Source: Anniella stebbinsi | Taxonomy: Eukaryota > Chordata > Lepidosauria > Squamata > Anniellidae | DNA length: 64,000 nt | NCBI GenBank assembly: GCA_029215795.1 | Contig: JARDYH010000003.1 | Coordinates: 32,799,001 to 32,863,000 of the forward strand | Reading direction: 5' to 3' | Shown here: piece after piece, positions 11,461 to 22,547 of the stretch | How the letters are laid out: each line of letters begins with the position of its first letter | Numbering within the stretch: position 1 is the first letter of the stretch | Position numbers and translations under genes: made by a program | The notes under the pieces: model-generated | What the model was told of the DNA's origin: nothing | Database searches by the model: none | The model's input: only the letters and a program-made list of their open reading frames with translations

Positions 11461-11780
11461 TAGGCTGACCATATGAAAAGGAGGACAGGGCTCATGTACC
11501 TTTAACTGTTGTAGAAAAAAGGGAATTTCAGCCAGTGTCATTTGTATGCAGTGAGTTCCTGGTGAAATTCCCTCTTCATCACAACAGTTATAGTTGCAGG
11601 GGGCCTGCCTTCTTTTGTATATGGTCACTCTAGTATAGTGCCTGCAACTTTAACTGTTGTGATGAAGAGGAAATTTCACCAGGAATTAATTGCATACAAA
11701 TGACACTGGCTGAAATTCCCTTTTCTCTGCAACTGTTAAAGTTACATGAGCCCTGTCCTCCTTTTCATATGGTCAGCCAA
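11461..11780 (-). mobile_element. Palindromic hAT-like MITE, family A, copy 5
   Basis: Full-length copy in minus orientation by its spacer, with a 7-bp duplication cataaca at 11454-11460 and 11781-11787. It is the third copy within 1.9 kb. Confidence 0.88.
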
Positions 11781-12194
11781 CATAACATCAAACTTTCTCT
11801 ACCATTAAATCCTGCTGGGCCTCATTTTCTTAAATTAAACGAACTTAGCAACGACCCTGCAGATGAAAATCTTCTATTTATTACTATGACACCTATGCCA
11901 CAGGCAAGCTGCACTTCTGAGTCATGCCTCTGAGGGAGAGCATGGAGGATTTGGGTCTTCATGGTCCATTTAGAGCTTTGACCTCTCAGCTCTGCCAGCA
12001 AAACAAGAAGGACATTGCTCAGCAGCTGGGATGGTGGATTGAAACTGCTCAGCCCCCTGCTTCAGCAGTAATGGGAAGACACTTTTGCATGGAGATTTTA
12101 TGGGAGTCTTCCAACCCAACAAAACTGATAGACAGTTTGTCCCGGACAGATAATAAGTACTTCTTCATATCAGACCTACATCGCCTTAATGCAG

Positions 12195-12335
12195 TCTTCC
12201 CCAACCTGATGTCCTCCAGGTGTTATGGACTTCAACTCCCATCGTTCCTTGCCAGCATGGCCAACAGTCAGGAATGCTGGGGATTGTAGTGTAGTTGAAA
12301 ACATTTGGAGGGCACCAGTTGGGGAAGGCTGTCTG
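12195..12335. mobile_element. Palindromic MITE, family B, copy
   Basis: Reads agtcttccccaacctgatg to ggcaccagttggggaaggct, with gacttcaactcccatcg and tagtgtagttgaaaac in the inner arms. Confidence 0.7.
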
Positions 12336-12337
12336 AG

Positions 12338-12480
12338 GTCACAATCCTATGCATGTTTAGACAGAGAAAAGTCCTATAATTCCCAGCATTCCCCAGCCAG
12401 CATGGCTGGCTGGAGAATGCTAGGAATTGCAGGACATTTTCTTCTGTCTAAACATGCAAGGACTGAACCCTTAATGGATG
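12338..12480. mobile_element. Palindromic MITE with gcatgtttagacagaaaa arms
   Basis: The arms cacaatcctatgcatgtttagaca-like and tgtctaaacatgcaagg extend through tcctataattcccagcat / atgctaggaattgcagga to a GGCTGG centre. It abuts the family B copy at 12195-12335. Confidence 0.7.
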
Positions 12481-12507
12481 AATTGCTATGAGATTGCAGT
12501 GAACACA

Positions 12508-12702
12508 CAGAACACAGGAAGCTGCTTTATATCAATTCAGACCATTCGTCCATCTGATTCAGTATTGTCTAAAATGAGTTGACAATAGCTTTCTAGGGTT
12601 TCAGACAAGGATCCTTCCTGGCCCTAGCTGGAGAGTCCAGGAAGTGAACCAGTAACCATGTTCATACAAAGCAAGTGCCCTACCACTGAACTACGAGACT
12701 TC
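12508..12702 (-). mobile_element. tRNA-derived SINE
   Basis: On the minus strand it starts with a tRNA-like head (gtagttcagtggtagggc, then ggttcacttcc as a box B remnant). It continues through ctggagag-type sequence to the common end tctgaattgatataaagcag. The head resembles an alanine-type tRNA. Confidence 0.75.
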
Positions 12703-13444
12703 TCTTAGATGCTATTTAAAAGAGTTACACAAATCCATGGAGCAATGGCCAGGAGAGCTGAGAATGCACCATCCCTCAGTATTCTATGCTGGGATTAGCT
12801 AACCCCGTAACAAAATAAATAAATGGGGTGAAATAAATAAATCAACCTCATGTTGTATTTATTTACTCTATTTCTTAGCTACTTTTCAAGACCATAATCT
12901 TCCCAAGGCTAAAAATATATGTATCTAATTTAGCATCACAAACATATTCATAAAATCTCATTAAATATAAGCAACGCTTTTAAACAAACCAATCAAATAG
13001 ACTTTTGAAATACCTGTCAGCAGCAAATAACATAAATGCTTTCAATTAAAAACCAAGGAGAACAAACGTTTTTTTAAAACTCTCTTAAAAATGGCCAAAG
13101 GTGGGGTCAGCCATAGATCTCTCCGGATGAAATTCCACAGGGCAGGAATAATGCCCTGCTTTTGACATCAGAAACATCAGGCCAACTACAGCATGCTGGA
13201 ATTGATGGACCTTTCCTAGAATCCAGAAGGTCAATTCATATATTTCTCCCTCACAAACCACCCAGCTCCTTCTGAGTCCGAGACTGTGTCCATGTCAGGT
13301 GCTGGGTGTTTTGATTGGTACATACTGACCTCTGCCTGCGTGCAGGAAACTGCTATGTTTGCATAGAAGCTTTAGTTAGGACATATTGTGCCTTCTTTCC
13401 CTGGAAGTTCTTTGTAATCAACTAGTGAGCCAAGATCTAGACCG

Positions 13445-13585
13445 GCCTTCCCCAACCTCGTGCTCTCCAGATGTTTTGGACTATGACTTCCAGCAATTCA
13501 TTACTGTAAATTGGGCCATGCTGGCTGGGGCAGATGGCAGTCAGAGTTCAAAATATCTGGAGGACACCAGGTTGGGGAAGGCTGA
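13445..13585. mobile_element. Palindromic MITE, family B, copy
   Basis: Arms ccttccccaacctcgtgctc and gacaccaggttggggaaggc, with a possible degenerate 8-bp duplication (tctagacc/cgtagact). Confidence 0.75.
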
Positions 13586-13902
13586 CGTAGACTGCTCGTT
13601 TTGCAAGTACACAGCAGGCTCCTAATATGACTGGGAATTTCAGGACCATGAGACTCACTGCATTAAGAGGTGCACCAGTGTTCTATCTGGAATACTCAGA
13701 TAGAAGCTCAGAAGCAGAAGTCTTTGAGCTCCTTTTGGAAGTTCTTGTTTTGCAGCCTAATCCCTATGCACGTGTATTTGGAAGCAAGGCCTACTGTGTT
13801 CAGTGAAACTCACTCCCTACTAAGTGTACATAGGGTTGCAACCTTTGGGGTTAGCAGGGGAGGCTATCAGTGGGGCAGTGAATCTGCTCTGGATTTCAGT
13901 CA

Positions 13903-13913
13903 AAATAATAATA

Positions 13914-13952
<39 letters not shown>

Positions 13953-13953
13953 T
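13903..13953. repeat. (AAT)n microsatellite, L2-like tail
   Basis: About 16 AAT units forming the tail of the minus-strand L2-like copy. Confidence 0.9.
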
Positions 13954-14439
13954 ATTTATTTATTTTTTACCCGCCTCTCCCTCCGGATCGAGGTGGGGAA
14001 CAACATTAAAACACATGATATAAAATACATAAAACTGATTAAAACATATAAAAACTACTACATTGTTAAAATACCAATAAAACTCCTAAAAATCAACTAG
14101 GTAGGCCTGCCAGAAGAGATCAGTCTTTATAGCTTTCTTAAATTCGGAAAGACTAAGTTGACGAATCTCTCCCGGCAGGCCATTCCACAGTCTGGGAGGG
14201 GCAGAAGAGAAGGTCCTTTGGGTAATGGTTGTCAGCCTAGTTTTTGTTGACTGTAGTAAATTCTTCCCAGAGGACCTGAGTGTGCAGGGTGGATTGTATG
14301 GGAGAAGGCGATCCTACAGGTACTTGGACCCAAACCATGTAGGGCTTTAAAGGTAATAACCAACACTGTGTACTTTGCCCAGAAAGTGATTGGCAGCCAG
14401 TGGAGTGATTTTAAAGCAGGTGTAATATCCACCCCACGC

Positions 14440-14775
14440 ACTTAGGTCCTCTGGGAGGAACTTACTCAAGTCAGCCAGAACTAGGCTGGTGAGTGTTATC
14501 CAGAGGACCTTCTCTTCCATCGCTCCCAGACTATGGAATGGTCTGTCGGAGGACGTTAGACAAATTGGCAGTCTTCATGAATTTAAGAGAGTCATGAAGA
14601 CTATCCTCTTCCGACAGGCTTATCCAGATGAATTTTAAGATGTTTTTAATGTTGTATTTTTCTCTTGCTTTTTAAAATTTTAACTGTTGTGATTTTTGTG
14701 TTTTATATTGTTGCTGTTCCCCGCCTCGATCCGGAGGGAGAGGCGGGTTAAAAATAATAATAATAATAATAATAT
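14440..14775 (+). mobile_element. 5'-truncated L2-like LINE inserted into an older copy of its own family
   Basis: Plus-strand sequence encodes the family's last residues (words like SIAPRLWNGLSE, FKRVMKTILFRQAYP), then a stop, a 3' end ccgcctcgatccggaggg and a (TAA)n tail. It lies head-on inside the minus-strand element and splits that element's reverse-transcriptase reading. The flanks share a degenerate atatccaccccac / atatgctctcccct duplication. Confidence 0.75.
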
Positions 14776-15159
14776 GCTCTCCCCTAGGTGTACTGGTGAC
14801 CAACCTGGCTGCCATATTTTGAACCAGTTGAAGTTTCTGGACTAGGCACAGAGGTAGCCCTATGTACAGCGCATTGCAAAAGTCGAGCCTTGAAGTTACC
14901 AGCACGTGCACTACTGTTTTTAGGTCTTCCAACTCTAGGAAGGGGCGCAGCGAAGATGATAGTAGGCACTCCTGACCGTCGCATCTATCTGAGCTGTCAT
15001 TTGGAGTGACAGATCTAGGAGCACCCCCAAGCTGCGAACACAGCCTTTCAGGGGGAGTGTAACCCCATCCAGAACTGGTTGACACACCTCCGAACCCAGA
15101 TTGGGGCCTTTGACAGTAAGCACCTCCGTCTTGTCAGAACTCTAAAGCAGCTATCCAGA

Positions 15160-15270
15160 GTGCTCCACAAAGTACCTTGGATAGCTCTTTAGAGCACTGA
15201 CAAGTTTCTGACTGAAACCCAGAGTGGATTCACTGCCCACTGACATCAGAGCCACCAGCCTCCACTGAGA
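15160..15270 (+). repeat. Single arm of the 'aaacccagaatggattcac' palindrome
   Basis: Contains ctgactgaaacccagagtgg and agagccaccagcctccactg, matching the right arm of the copy at 51492-51705. It adjoins the L2-like fragment ending near 15150. Confidence 0.6.
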
Positions 15271-15793
15271 CTACCTGCTCACAATCACAATGTGTCTGAT
15301 CAGTTTGTTCTATACTGGAGTGCCATGGGTTCTCAAGCCAGTGGGGAGTCTACAACGAAAATACTGGTGGGTATGTTGAAGTGGATGGAAAGTCATGTTT
15401 TGTAGAGAAACCGATGATGATCCCTTCTTTTCTGCTGGAGATGCCAAGAAAAGTTATTGATCTGCACTGGGACTAATTTCCAAAGCAAGGAAGTCAAAAT
15501 CATAATTTGAGAGTCACCGATATTCTGGCACTGCCGTTCATGCCTCTCTTCATGCAGTTTGTTATCTTTAATTATGAACAGAGATGGGGGACTGATTTGG
15601 CACTGAGGGCCATATTGGAAATTTATGAGCTGGAAATCTGTAGCTAATCTGCATATTTTATTAACATGTTTGGGGATTGTGATAAGCCTGTTTCAGTAGT
15701 TGAATCTTCCACTCAACTGAGTTACCAGCTGCTCACAATTTGCAACCTTCAAAATGGCCCCTTCCCCTGCCATTCTACCACGATATTGACTTA

Positions 15794-16343
15794 GGCTTAA
15801 TCTACACCTGCCATTGGGGTCAGCTTGAGGTCATCCCTGTGCGTCCAAATAACACACAGGGGATCCCAGGGTCCACCAGAGATGACCTCTCAGTTGGGAC
15901 TGTGGTTTTCCCAATTTTCCCCGCAGACCTAGGACAACTCCGAGGACCGCAGACAGTGTGGCTCCAGCTCCCAGCTCCTCCCTCCTCCCTGCAAGTAGCG
16001 GGGCTCTTCAAACGGGCATGGAGCTGTGGTGGTGGGGCTCCATGCCCATCAGGGGTGAGGTGGGAGCATTTTCACCATCCCTGAGATGGCTGTCGGCATT
16101 TTCCATTGCCAAATATTTCCATTTTTTTTTAAAAACCTCACTGAGGCGCTGGATTGGGATCCCACAATTGCACAAATGTCTCCCTAACACAACACAACAA
16201 CAAAAAAGTTGTGCCAGGAACGTCCCTGATCACTTCCGGGATGACGCGCTGCCGTTTAGATGCAGGGGAATGATCCCGGAAGCAAGTAAGCCTGGGATTC
16301 TCCCCCACCCCATCCCGAAAGGCTTCTAGGTGTAGATGAGGCC
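15794..16343. mobile_element. PIF/Harbinger-like MITE, 550 bp
   Basis: Ends ggcttaatctacacct and aggtgtagatgaggcc are inverted repeats, and the flanking trinucleotide is TTA on both sides (15791-15793, 16344-16346), the usual Harbinger-type target. It carries the family hairpin near the left end (about 15836-15863). No transposase reading frame is visible. Confidence 0.75.
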
Positions 16344-17011
16344 TTAAAGTGCTTGAGTTTTTTTAAAATGGAACATAGAACTATTGTTGTTTTTAATCTT
16401 TTTCTGATTACCAAGTCTTTCGTAAATCCTGCCATCATGTCTTCAAGTTTCTGCCCTGCCCCCTTCCTCCCACATCCATGAAGACTAGAAACTTATTTGG
16501 AAAAGAGCATTTAGCACAAAGGCCATGCTTCTAACAAGAATGAACTCCTAGCCTCACTGGTAATGTTCCTCTGCTAACATCCCAGCCCCACTAAAAGTAG
16601 GAATTGTGCAAGGCTCTTGAAAGAGTTTGCCACAAGGATAAGGCAGAGCAGCCATAAGAGCAACTGTAACAGTTCTGATAACAACTCCTCCTCAGTGGAA
16701 GACATTGTACACATGCTGAACTTGTTCTTCAGCTGCAGTGGGAAGAACAGGAGCATGGCAAAAGGTGTCTGCTTAAATAGGAATTGTGAAGTGCATAACA
16801 GCCTGCTGTCAACACCATTCCTAAGGTTGTTTCTGTGTGTGTGTGTGTGCATGTGCATGCGTGTGCTTAGAAAGCAACCCACATTTGATTGCCATGGCTT
16901 CTATCAAGGAACTCTGGGAACTGTTGCTGAGAATGTGAAGAAAGGAACAGCGAGAAATCAGCAGTGTATTTGGATTTTTTGTTCTTTTTTAAAGGAAGGC
17001 CTCTAAATTTC

Positions 17012-17078
17012 AGCCTTCCCAACTGGGTGCTCTCCAGATGTGCTGCACATCTGGAGGGCACCCGGTTGGGGAAGACTG
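17012..17078. mobile_element. Palindromic MITE, family B, centre lost
   Basis: Only the outer arms remain (ccttcccaactgggtgctct, agggcacccggttggggaag), joined through ccagatgtgctgcacatctgg. This makes a short, tight hairpin. Confidence 0.75.
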
Positions 17079-18061
17079 CTGTCTTTATTATTACATCCTC
17101 CTCATTTCCCCCAGGGTTGAGGAGTTCTAGGGGCAGCGCTACCTGACTTGTTTTCCTTTGACAGGAGAGATCATTGGAGACTTCTGGAAATCTTATAACT
17201 GAGATTTTGTAATATTGGGTTTATTTACAGATACACAGCTGGAGGCAAGCAGCAAAAATCAGGCAGCAGATCCACTGCTCTACATCAGATCCCCTGAGAG
17301 AGTTACCTGCATCCCCAACATGCCTTCAGCTCAAAGCTCTGTCTCTATTCCAACTGCTTCTCTTGATATTCCTCTCAGAAAGAGCTTGTATATAAGGAGT
17401 GGAGAAGCGGAGGCTATGTCCAGGTATTGTTGGGCTATAAGCTGATGGGATTTGGAGTCCAATAACATTAGGATGGCCACAAGTTTTCCATGGCTGGGGA
17501 ATCAGGATGTCACTTTTCTTTCTTTTTTATTTTATGGACAAGTATTTGTAAACTACTCTGATCTACAGATTTCAAAGCAGTGTGCTCAAATCATAAAAAC
17601 ATAAACCTATAAAAGCAATACATAGAATGTATTGTATCTACAGATGTTTAAGATGGTAAGCTATATTTCACAGGAAAGACTTGCATGAACAGAGGTGTCC
17701 TCAACATGTGCTAAAGATAAAAAGCACTGGCCTGTGTCTAACCTCAGGGGAAGATTATTCCACATAGTGGGGGCCAATGTTCTAAAAGCCCTGCTCCCAA
17801 AAGATGGTGGTGTGGACAACAGGAGTATGTGGCACCACCAGGATGAACTCATCAAATGATCTCAAGGACTGAATGGGTCTTTAGCAGGGGTGGGGAATAT
17901 TTTTCAACTTGAGGGCTGAATTCAATTCCCGAGAATCTCTCAGAGGCCACATTCCAGCGATGGGTGGGATCAAAGGCAAAAGGAGGCAGGTCCAAAGGCA
18001 AAAGGGATGGAAACAGAAACACCAAAAATACCAGTGTTAAGCTCTTCTTGTCAGCAACTAA

Positions 18062-18472
18062 AAGCTTGTCTATACACCCTATTTACCCTGTGGTGGCTGC
18101 ACAGTGGCGCTGTGTTGGTTATATGATGCAGCCACCAACTCGCAGCCATCATGGGGCATTTCCCCAAAACTGCAGAATTCCCATGACTTTTCCATTTGTT
18201 GTGAGGTCACCACCATCCTTCTTCCTTGTGTCGGTTGTGACCTCACTTCAGGTTCATGCTGGGGGTGGATTGCAGCCACTGATTGGTCACTGGAAGTATG
18301 GGAGGCTGGCCAAAGTGCAGGGGGGGGGTGGGCTTGATGAGACAGATGACCATTGGAAAGCCTGCACTCACTCCTGCCATGGGGATTCCCTGCCTCCACC
18401 CTGCAGCTGCGATACCACAGGGTTTTATCAGGAAGGAGTGGCAAAGCGGCACTGTGAAGACACCCCTGTAAT
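18062..18472 (+). mobile_element. GTCTATACA-end element inside the hAT-like element
   Basis: Starts gcttgtctatacaccc and ends gtgaagacacccctg, with a central ccactgattggtcactgg. Removing it restores the ordering seen in the uninterrupted hAT copy at 61918. Its ORFs are chance. Confidence 0.6.
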
Positions 18473-18643
18473 CTTAGGAGAGGTATTTCAACTTTTTAGA
18501 ATGGGGAAAAAACTGTGCAAAAGCCAGGAAACTACCAAACAATTGGCAGTCAGGGGAAAAGAGGTGAAGCCAGGTGAAGGGGATGGGACCATTTGGGGAA
18601 GCCTAGCCAGCCAGATTGGAGCCCTGAGAGACTCAGAATTGTA

Positions 18644-19010
18644 GCTTCACTTCACAGCACTGCTTCACCACCCCTTCCCCACTGAAACCCTGTGTTATCG
18701 CTGCTGTAGGGTGAGGGTGGGAAATCCCTACACCAGGAGGGAGCGTGGGGTTTTTCAATGGTCATCTGGGTACTCAGGTCTGTCTCCTGCCCTCTTCAGC
18801 AGTCATCCTCCTCCCCAGAATGCTCCCAGCTCGACCCTGGAGCAAGGTCACATGGTGGAAGGGCTGTGGTGACCTTGCTTGAAAGAAAAAGTCAGGGTAA
18901 GTCCACGACTTTTTAAAGGGAAAAGCCCTGCAATAGCTTCAAGTTGGACGCTGCTTCATATAACTGTTGCTGCACCACCGTGGGGCAAAGAAGACTTATA
19001 GACAGCCCCC
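18644..19010 (-). mobile_element. Second GTCTATACA-end element, opposite orientation
   Basis: The left end cttcacttcacagcactgc corresponds to the reversed right end of the 18062 copy. The right end gacttatagacagcccc is the reversed left end. The interior (cttcatataactgttgctgc) also matches in reverse. Confidence 0.55.
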
Positions 19011-19834
19011 AAGTCCCTGGGTCTGAGGTTCCCCACCCCTAATCTATAGGGAAGAAGGCGGTCTCTCCGGTAACCAGGTCCCAAGTTGTATAGGGCTTTA
19101 TATCTTAGCAACAAGAACCTTGAATCTGGCCCAGGTTTCCAAAACCAGAAATGGCCACCTTTGGATGGCTTTTGCCTTCCAAATTTTCCAGAGGGCTTTC
19201 CAACCAACACTTTCCTAGCCATTCACTCCCAATGATGAACTACCAACACCCCATTCCTTGCCCAGCCCCAAACTGTGATCCAGCATTTCTTGGAGGCAAA
19301 CCTACACACAGGTAGCAACATCACAACAATATGTTCCTCTATAACTTCTTCTCTTAAGTCTATACATCTATTCCCTACACAATCTTCATTTCTGCTGCCT
19401 CTGCCCTCCTGACCCCATTACGTTCACCTTGTCTGCTCTTGTTTTAATTTGATATCTTTAGAGCTCCTGCTTTCTCATGGACCATCATTTGTCTGCTCGC
19501 TCCCATCTTTTGCCTTTCTCCTTCGGTTTGATCATTCATAGTCTAAGCTACGAACACATGCCTACCTTAACTTGTTGTGATTCTCTTCTTTGCGGAAAGG
19601 GAAAAATGCCTTTGTCACCTGAAGATGCTTGAGGAACAGGGAGTTGGACAGATGTCCCTAATACGGATGAATAGTGGAAAGGAGGTTCATGCCCTCTTTC
19701 CTCTGAAAGCCAAAGCTACTTCCTCCATACATCAGCTTCTCAGAGAAGAGAGAGAATGCACCAACTTTGAAAGACTGGTACCCATCCCTCCATATACACC
19801 CTGAATGTGTGCATCTCCACACTCATATTGGGAA

Positions 19835-20165
19835 TGAAGCCTCATTCTGGCCTGACTTCAGTTCTGGTGGCTTTGGAGGGAAGTCCACTTCACCTTTCAG
19901 GAAGCACCAGAAATGGATCAAAGGGCATAAATTCTGCTCAGGCTTTGGGCTTAATCCAGTGGCAGATGGTATCCACCAGGGCTGGTGGGGCAGAGGGCAG
20001 GGATTTTTGGAGGAGAGCTGTAGAAGATCATACATGGCAATTGGCAGCTGCATGTCATGCATTGGAGTAAACATATATGCATATGGTGGGATGACTCTGC
20101 CACAAGTGGGTGTGGAAGAAGCAGTCGGTCACTGCTCCATTTGCCCCAAATATAGAGCCAGCTTT
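19835..20165 (+). repeat. Unclassified dispersed repeat
   Basis: The left part (ggctttggagggaagtccac, aggaagcaccag) recurs reversed at about 8195-8295. The right part (gcagctgcatgtcatgcatt, ccacaagtgggtgtgg) recurs reversed at about 48440-48640. The element therefore spans both parts. Long chance ORFs on both strands are shadows. Confidence 0.55.
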
Positions 20166-20469
20166 GACTTAATCTGAATCCAATGCACATTCCTAGTAGG
20201 AACCATTTGCCATGCCAAAAAGGTGAACCCAGCAAATGCTGCCATGTATCTGTGGTCTAGCATTCTGCACTGGCCATTTCCCTCTTCCCCCAGCACAGAA
20301 TCAATTTGTGGTGTTGGAGTGGCAGTCTCTATCTCCTTCAGCCTCAGTGAGCTAATCCTGAAGCCTCCCCATTACCATTCTATCTCTTTGGGAGCTGCTG
20401 ATGCAGCCCTATGCCTGGGTGACCCTCACTTGAGCAACAGATGTCAGACCATCAGAGTGAAGAGAGATG

Positions 20470-22190
20470 TATAATATGCTGCTTAGGGTAGGGCTCATGA
20501 AGGCAGGCATTCAATAAAAGTAGTGAAAGGACAGGAAGGGATGTATCAGAGCACTCAGCATTTCTGTCCAGCTCTCAACAGAAGCAGCCAAGATTTGTTT
20601 GTGAGCAGCTGGGGAAAAACACACACATTCTCAACCAAAAAATATAATATAATAAAGAGTTTGCAGAACTGTCATTTTCTGCTTGCAAGCCTGGAGAGAA
20701 TAAAGACATCTTGAGCCCTATACATAATTTGTATGAACTCTGTGCTGAAGGAGTTCAGATCAATGCTCAAGTTATGGGGGTGGGGGACTAAACAAAATCC
20801 ACTAGCACAGCCTTCCCCAAACTGGTGTTGAACTCCATGTTGGACTACAACTCCTATCGTTCCCAGGCAGGTAAAAGTTAAGGTAAAAGTAGGGCAGGTG
20901 CATAGAAGGCAAGAGACAATGTGTAAATTAAGGCTCAGAAAGAAAGAAGGCAGCATGAGACAAAAGCAGCTGGGAATTTGGGGGTCTGAGAGGCTGAGCC
21001 AAGGAGCACATCTGCCAATTTTGCACATTCAGAGAAAGAAATTGCCAATCTCATAATAAGGGATTATGGCCTGGGAGAGATCTGTGACCAGCTGGCATGG
21101 AATTGCTTTACCAAAGATCACACAGCTGTAAAGCAATAGGAATTTATCAATGAGAGACGTAGGGGGTCTTAGAATAACACTGGAGCTCCATTGGGTGGCA
21201 AGTGCTTAAAGTTCATTCACACAGGTTATGTATTTACAGGATAATGTATTGTTTTAGGCAGCTGTTTGGAGTGTGTGCGTATGTGTGTATTACATTATAT
21301 TATACTATATTATCTTTTCCAGCTAGTAATGGTAATTTCAGAAGGATGCTGCCTGTTGGGTTTATTGTCATCAAAGTACTGGCAGTACAGGCTTTCCCAT
21401 CTATCATATGGGCCACAAATACACCTCTTTGTCCAGTGCCAGCACAGAGACCTTGGGCATGACACCTTGAATGGAACTCTCACTGCCATGACTCACAACT
21501 GCTATTGCTCTTCATTCTCTATCTCGTCATTTGCAGTCACTTGTTTGCTTGACAGGCGGGGAGCCAGTGAGGAAGCAGGCAATAGCATCCATCACCAGAG
21601 TGAGAGGCAGTTGAGCCAGCAAGATCCAATGGTGAAGAGGAGGAGCCAATCCAGGGGATCCTTATCATACCCTGCTGGCATATGGGCCCTTGACAGGTGC
21701 CCATCCATGCCTACCCTTGATGCCGGCTCAGGCTTTGTCCCTTTGCCTTATGCAAACAGAAACAGTAAATGATATTGCAGTCACCATGGCTATTGAGATA
21801 CCATGTAGGGGTGTCAGAAGACCTCAAATACCCCATAATCAACAGAGCTAGAAGTATCCCCTAAAGGACGTATAATATCGTGTCACTTCTCTTTGATGTG
21901 GGCAGTGGTTATTGGCTCAATTTTAACCTCCACTTACCTCTGGGTAGCTTAACAACAGACACATAGGAAATTCCCTCTTGCTATCCTCAACCTATGTCCA
22001 GGGGCAGCAAGAAAGAAAAATGTAATAAATAAATAAATAAATAAATCCCTTATATCACAGCTAAATCTGACCTGGATTTTTTGTAAGGAAGGACATAGAA
22101 AAAAGAGCAGAGGAGATTGGAAACGGCAGTTCCTAAAATACTGCTGCATTCCCCCCCCCCCAAATCATGTGAAATACTAAATATTCCTAA
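20470..22190. other. Mostly unannotated intronic sequence
   Basis: Apart from the family B arm at 20812 and an (AAAT)n tract at 22020-22047, nothing is recognised. The 168-codon open frame at 21266-21772 lacks domains and is treated as chance. Confidence 0.5.
20812..20868. mobile_element. Palindromic MITE, family B, left arm only
   Basis: Reads ccttccccaaactggtgttg and ggactacaactcctatcg, then runs into unrelated sequence. Confidence 0.5.
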
Positions 22191-22204
22191 ATAACGAGGA
22201 TATA

Positions 22205-22392
22205 CAAGGGAGGATTTAGATCAGTGACTCGCCTTGCAAGTAGAAGGCTCCTGGTAAACCACCAGCTTCTTTAGTTATAGCAGTTCAGGTAGCAGGGTTA
22301 ATAAAGATTCCTATCCTTCGAGCGATTGCCAGTCAGGGCAGACAGTCCGTGGAACATTGGTCTGACTCAGTATAAGCCAGCTTCTTATATAA
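22205..22392 (+). mobile_element. tRNA-derived SINE, degraded
   Basis: The body matches the family at gattgccagtcagggcagac and ggtctgactcagtataagcc. The tRNA-like head is badly eroded. Confidence 0.6.
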
Positions 22393-22494
22393 GTGCCCAG
22401 TTCCCTTCTTGCTGAAACTGCTTCAATACCAAATATAAAATCATCTCTATTTTCCTCCCTCACTGGAGTGACTCATGAGTTACACCAGCATATA

Positions 22495-22545
<51 letters not shown>
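22495..22545. repeat. (TG)n(AG)n compound microsatellite
   Basis: About 11 TG units followed by about 15 AG units. Confidence 0.95.

Positions 22546-22547
<2 letters not shown>

Larger units (their letters stand above)
13903..15150 (-). mobile_element. L2-like LINE 3' fragment, interrupted by a second L2-like copy
   Basis: Minus-strand translation between 15123 and 14780 matches the C-terminal part of an L2/CR1-superfamily reverse transcriptase (words such as LVTSRLDFCNAL and LVQNMAARLV). It resumes at 14441-14232 (ITPALKSLHWLPI). The 3' untranslated end (acccgcctctccctccggatc in reverse) and an (AAT)n tract close it at 13903-13990. Frame breaks and stops show a dead copy. The gap 14440-14775 is filled by an opposite-strand insertion. 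Confidence 0.85.
17888..19040 (+). mobile_element. hAT-like element (CAGGGGTGG ends) with two inner insertions
   Basis: Starts caggggtggggaa and ends ttccccacccct, flanked by a 6-of-8 duplication (gtctttag/atctatag). The body matches the copy at 61918-62225 (gcaaaagggatgg, atttcaactttttagaatg). Two smaller elements of one family in opposite orientation interrupt it, at about 18062-18472 and 18644-19010. Confidence 0.65.
17520..19140 (-). mobile_element. L2-like LINE 3' fragment split by a hAT-like element
   Basis: Reverse-orientation L2-like sequence (ttattccacatagtggggg, aaaagccctgctccc) runs to 17887. It resumes at 19041 (ggaagaaggcggtctctccgg, cccaagttgtatagggcttt, ccttgaatctggcccag), in the order seen in the copy at 13903-15150. 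The middle (17888-19040) is a hAT-like insertion. Confidence 0.65.

Noticed and set aside
17964..18644. 226-codon ORF, the longest in the window
   Set aside because: It crosses the hAT-like element and a nested MITE, whose boundaries explain the sequence. No domain was recognised.
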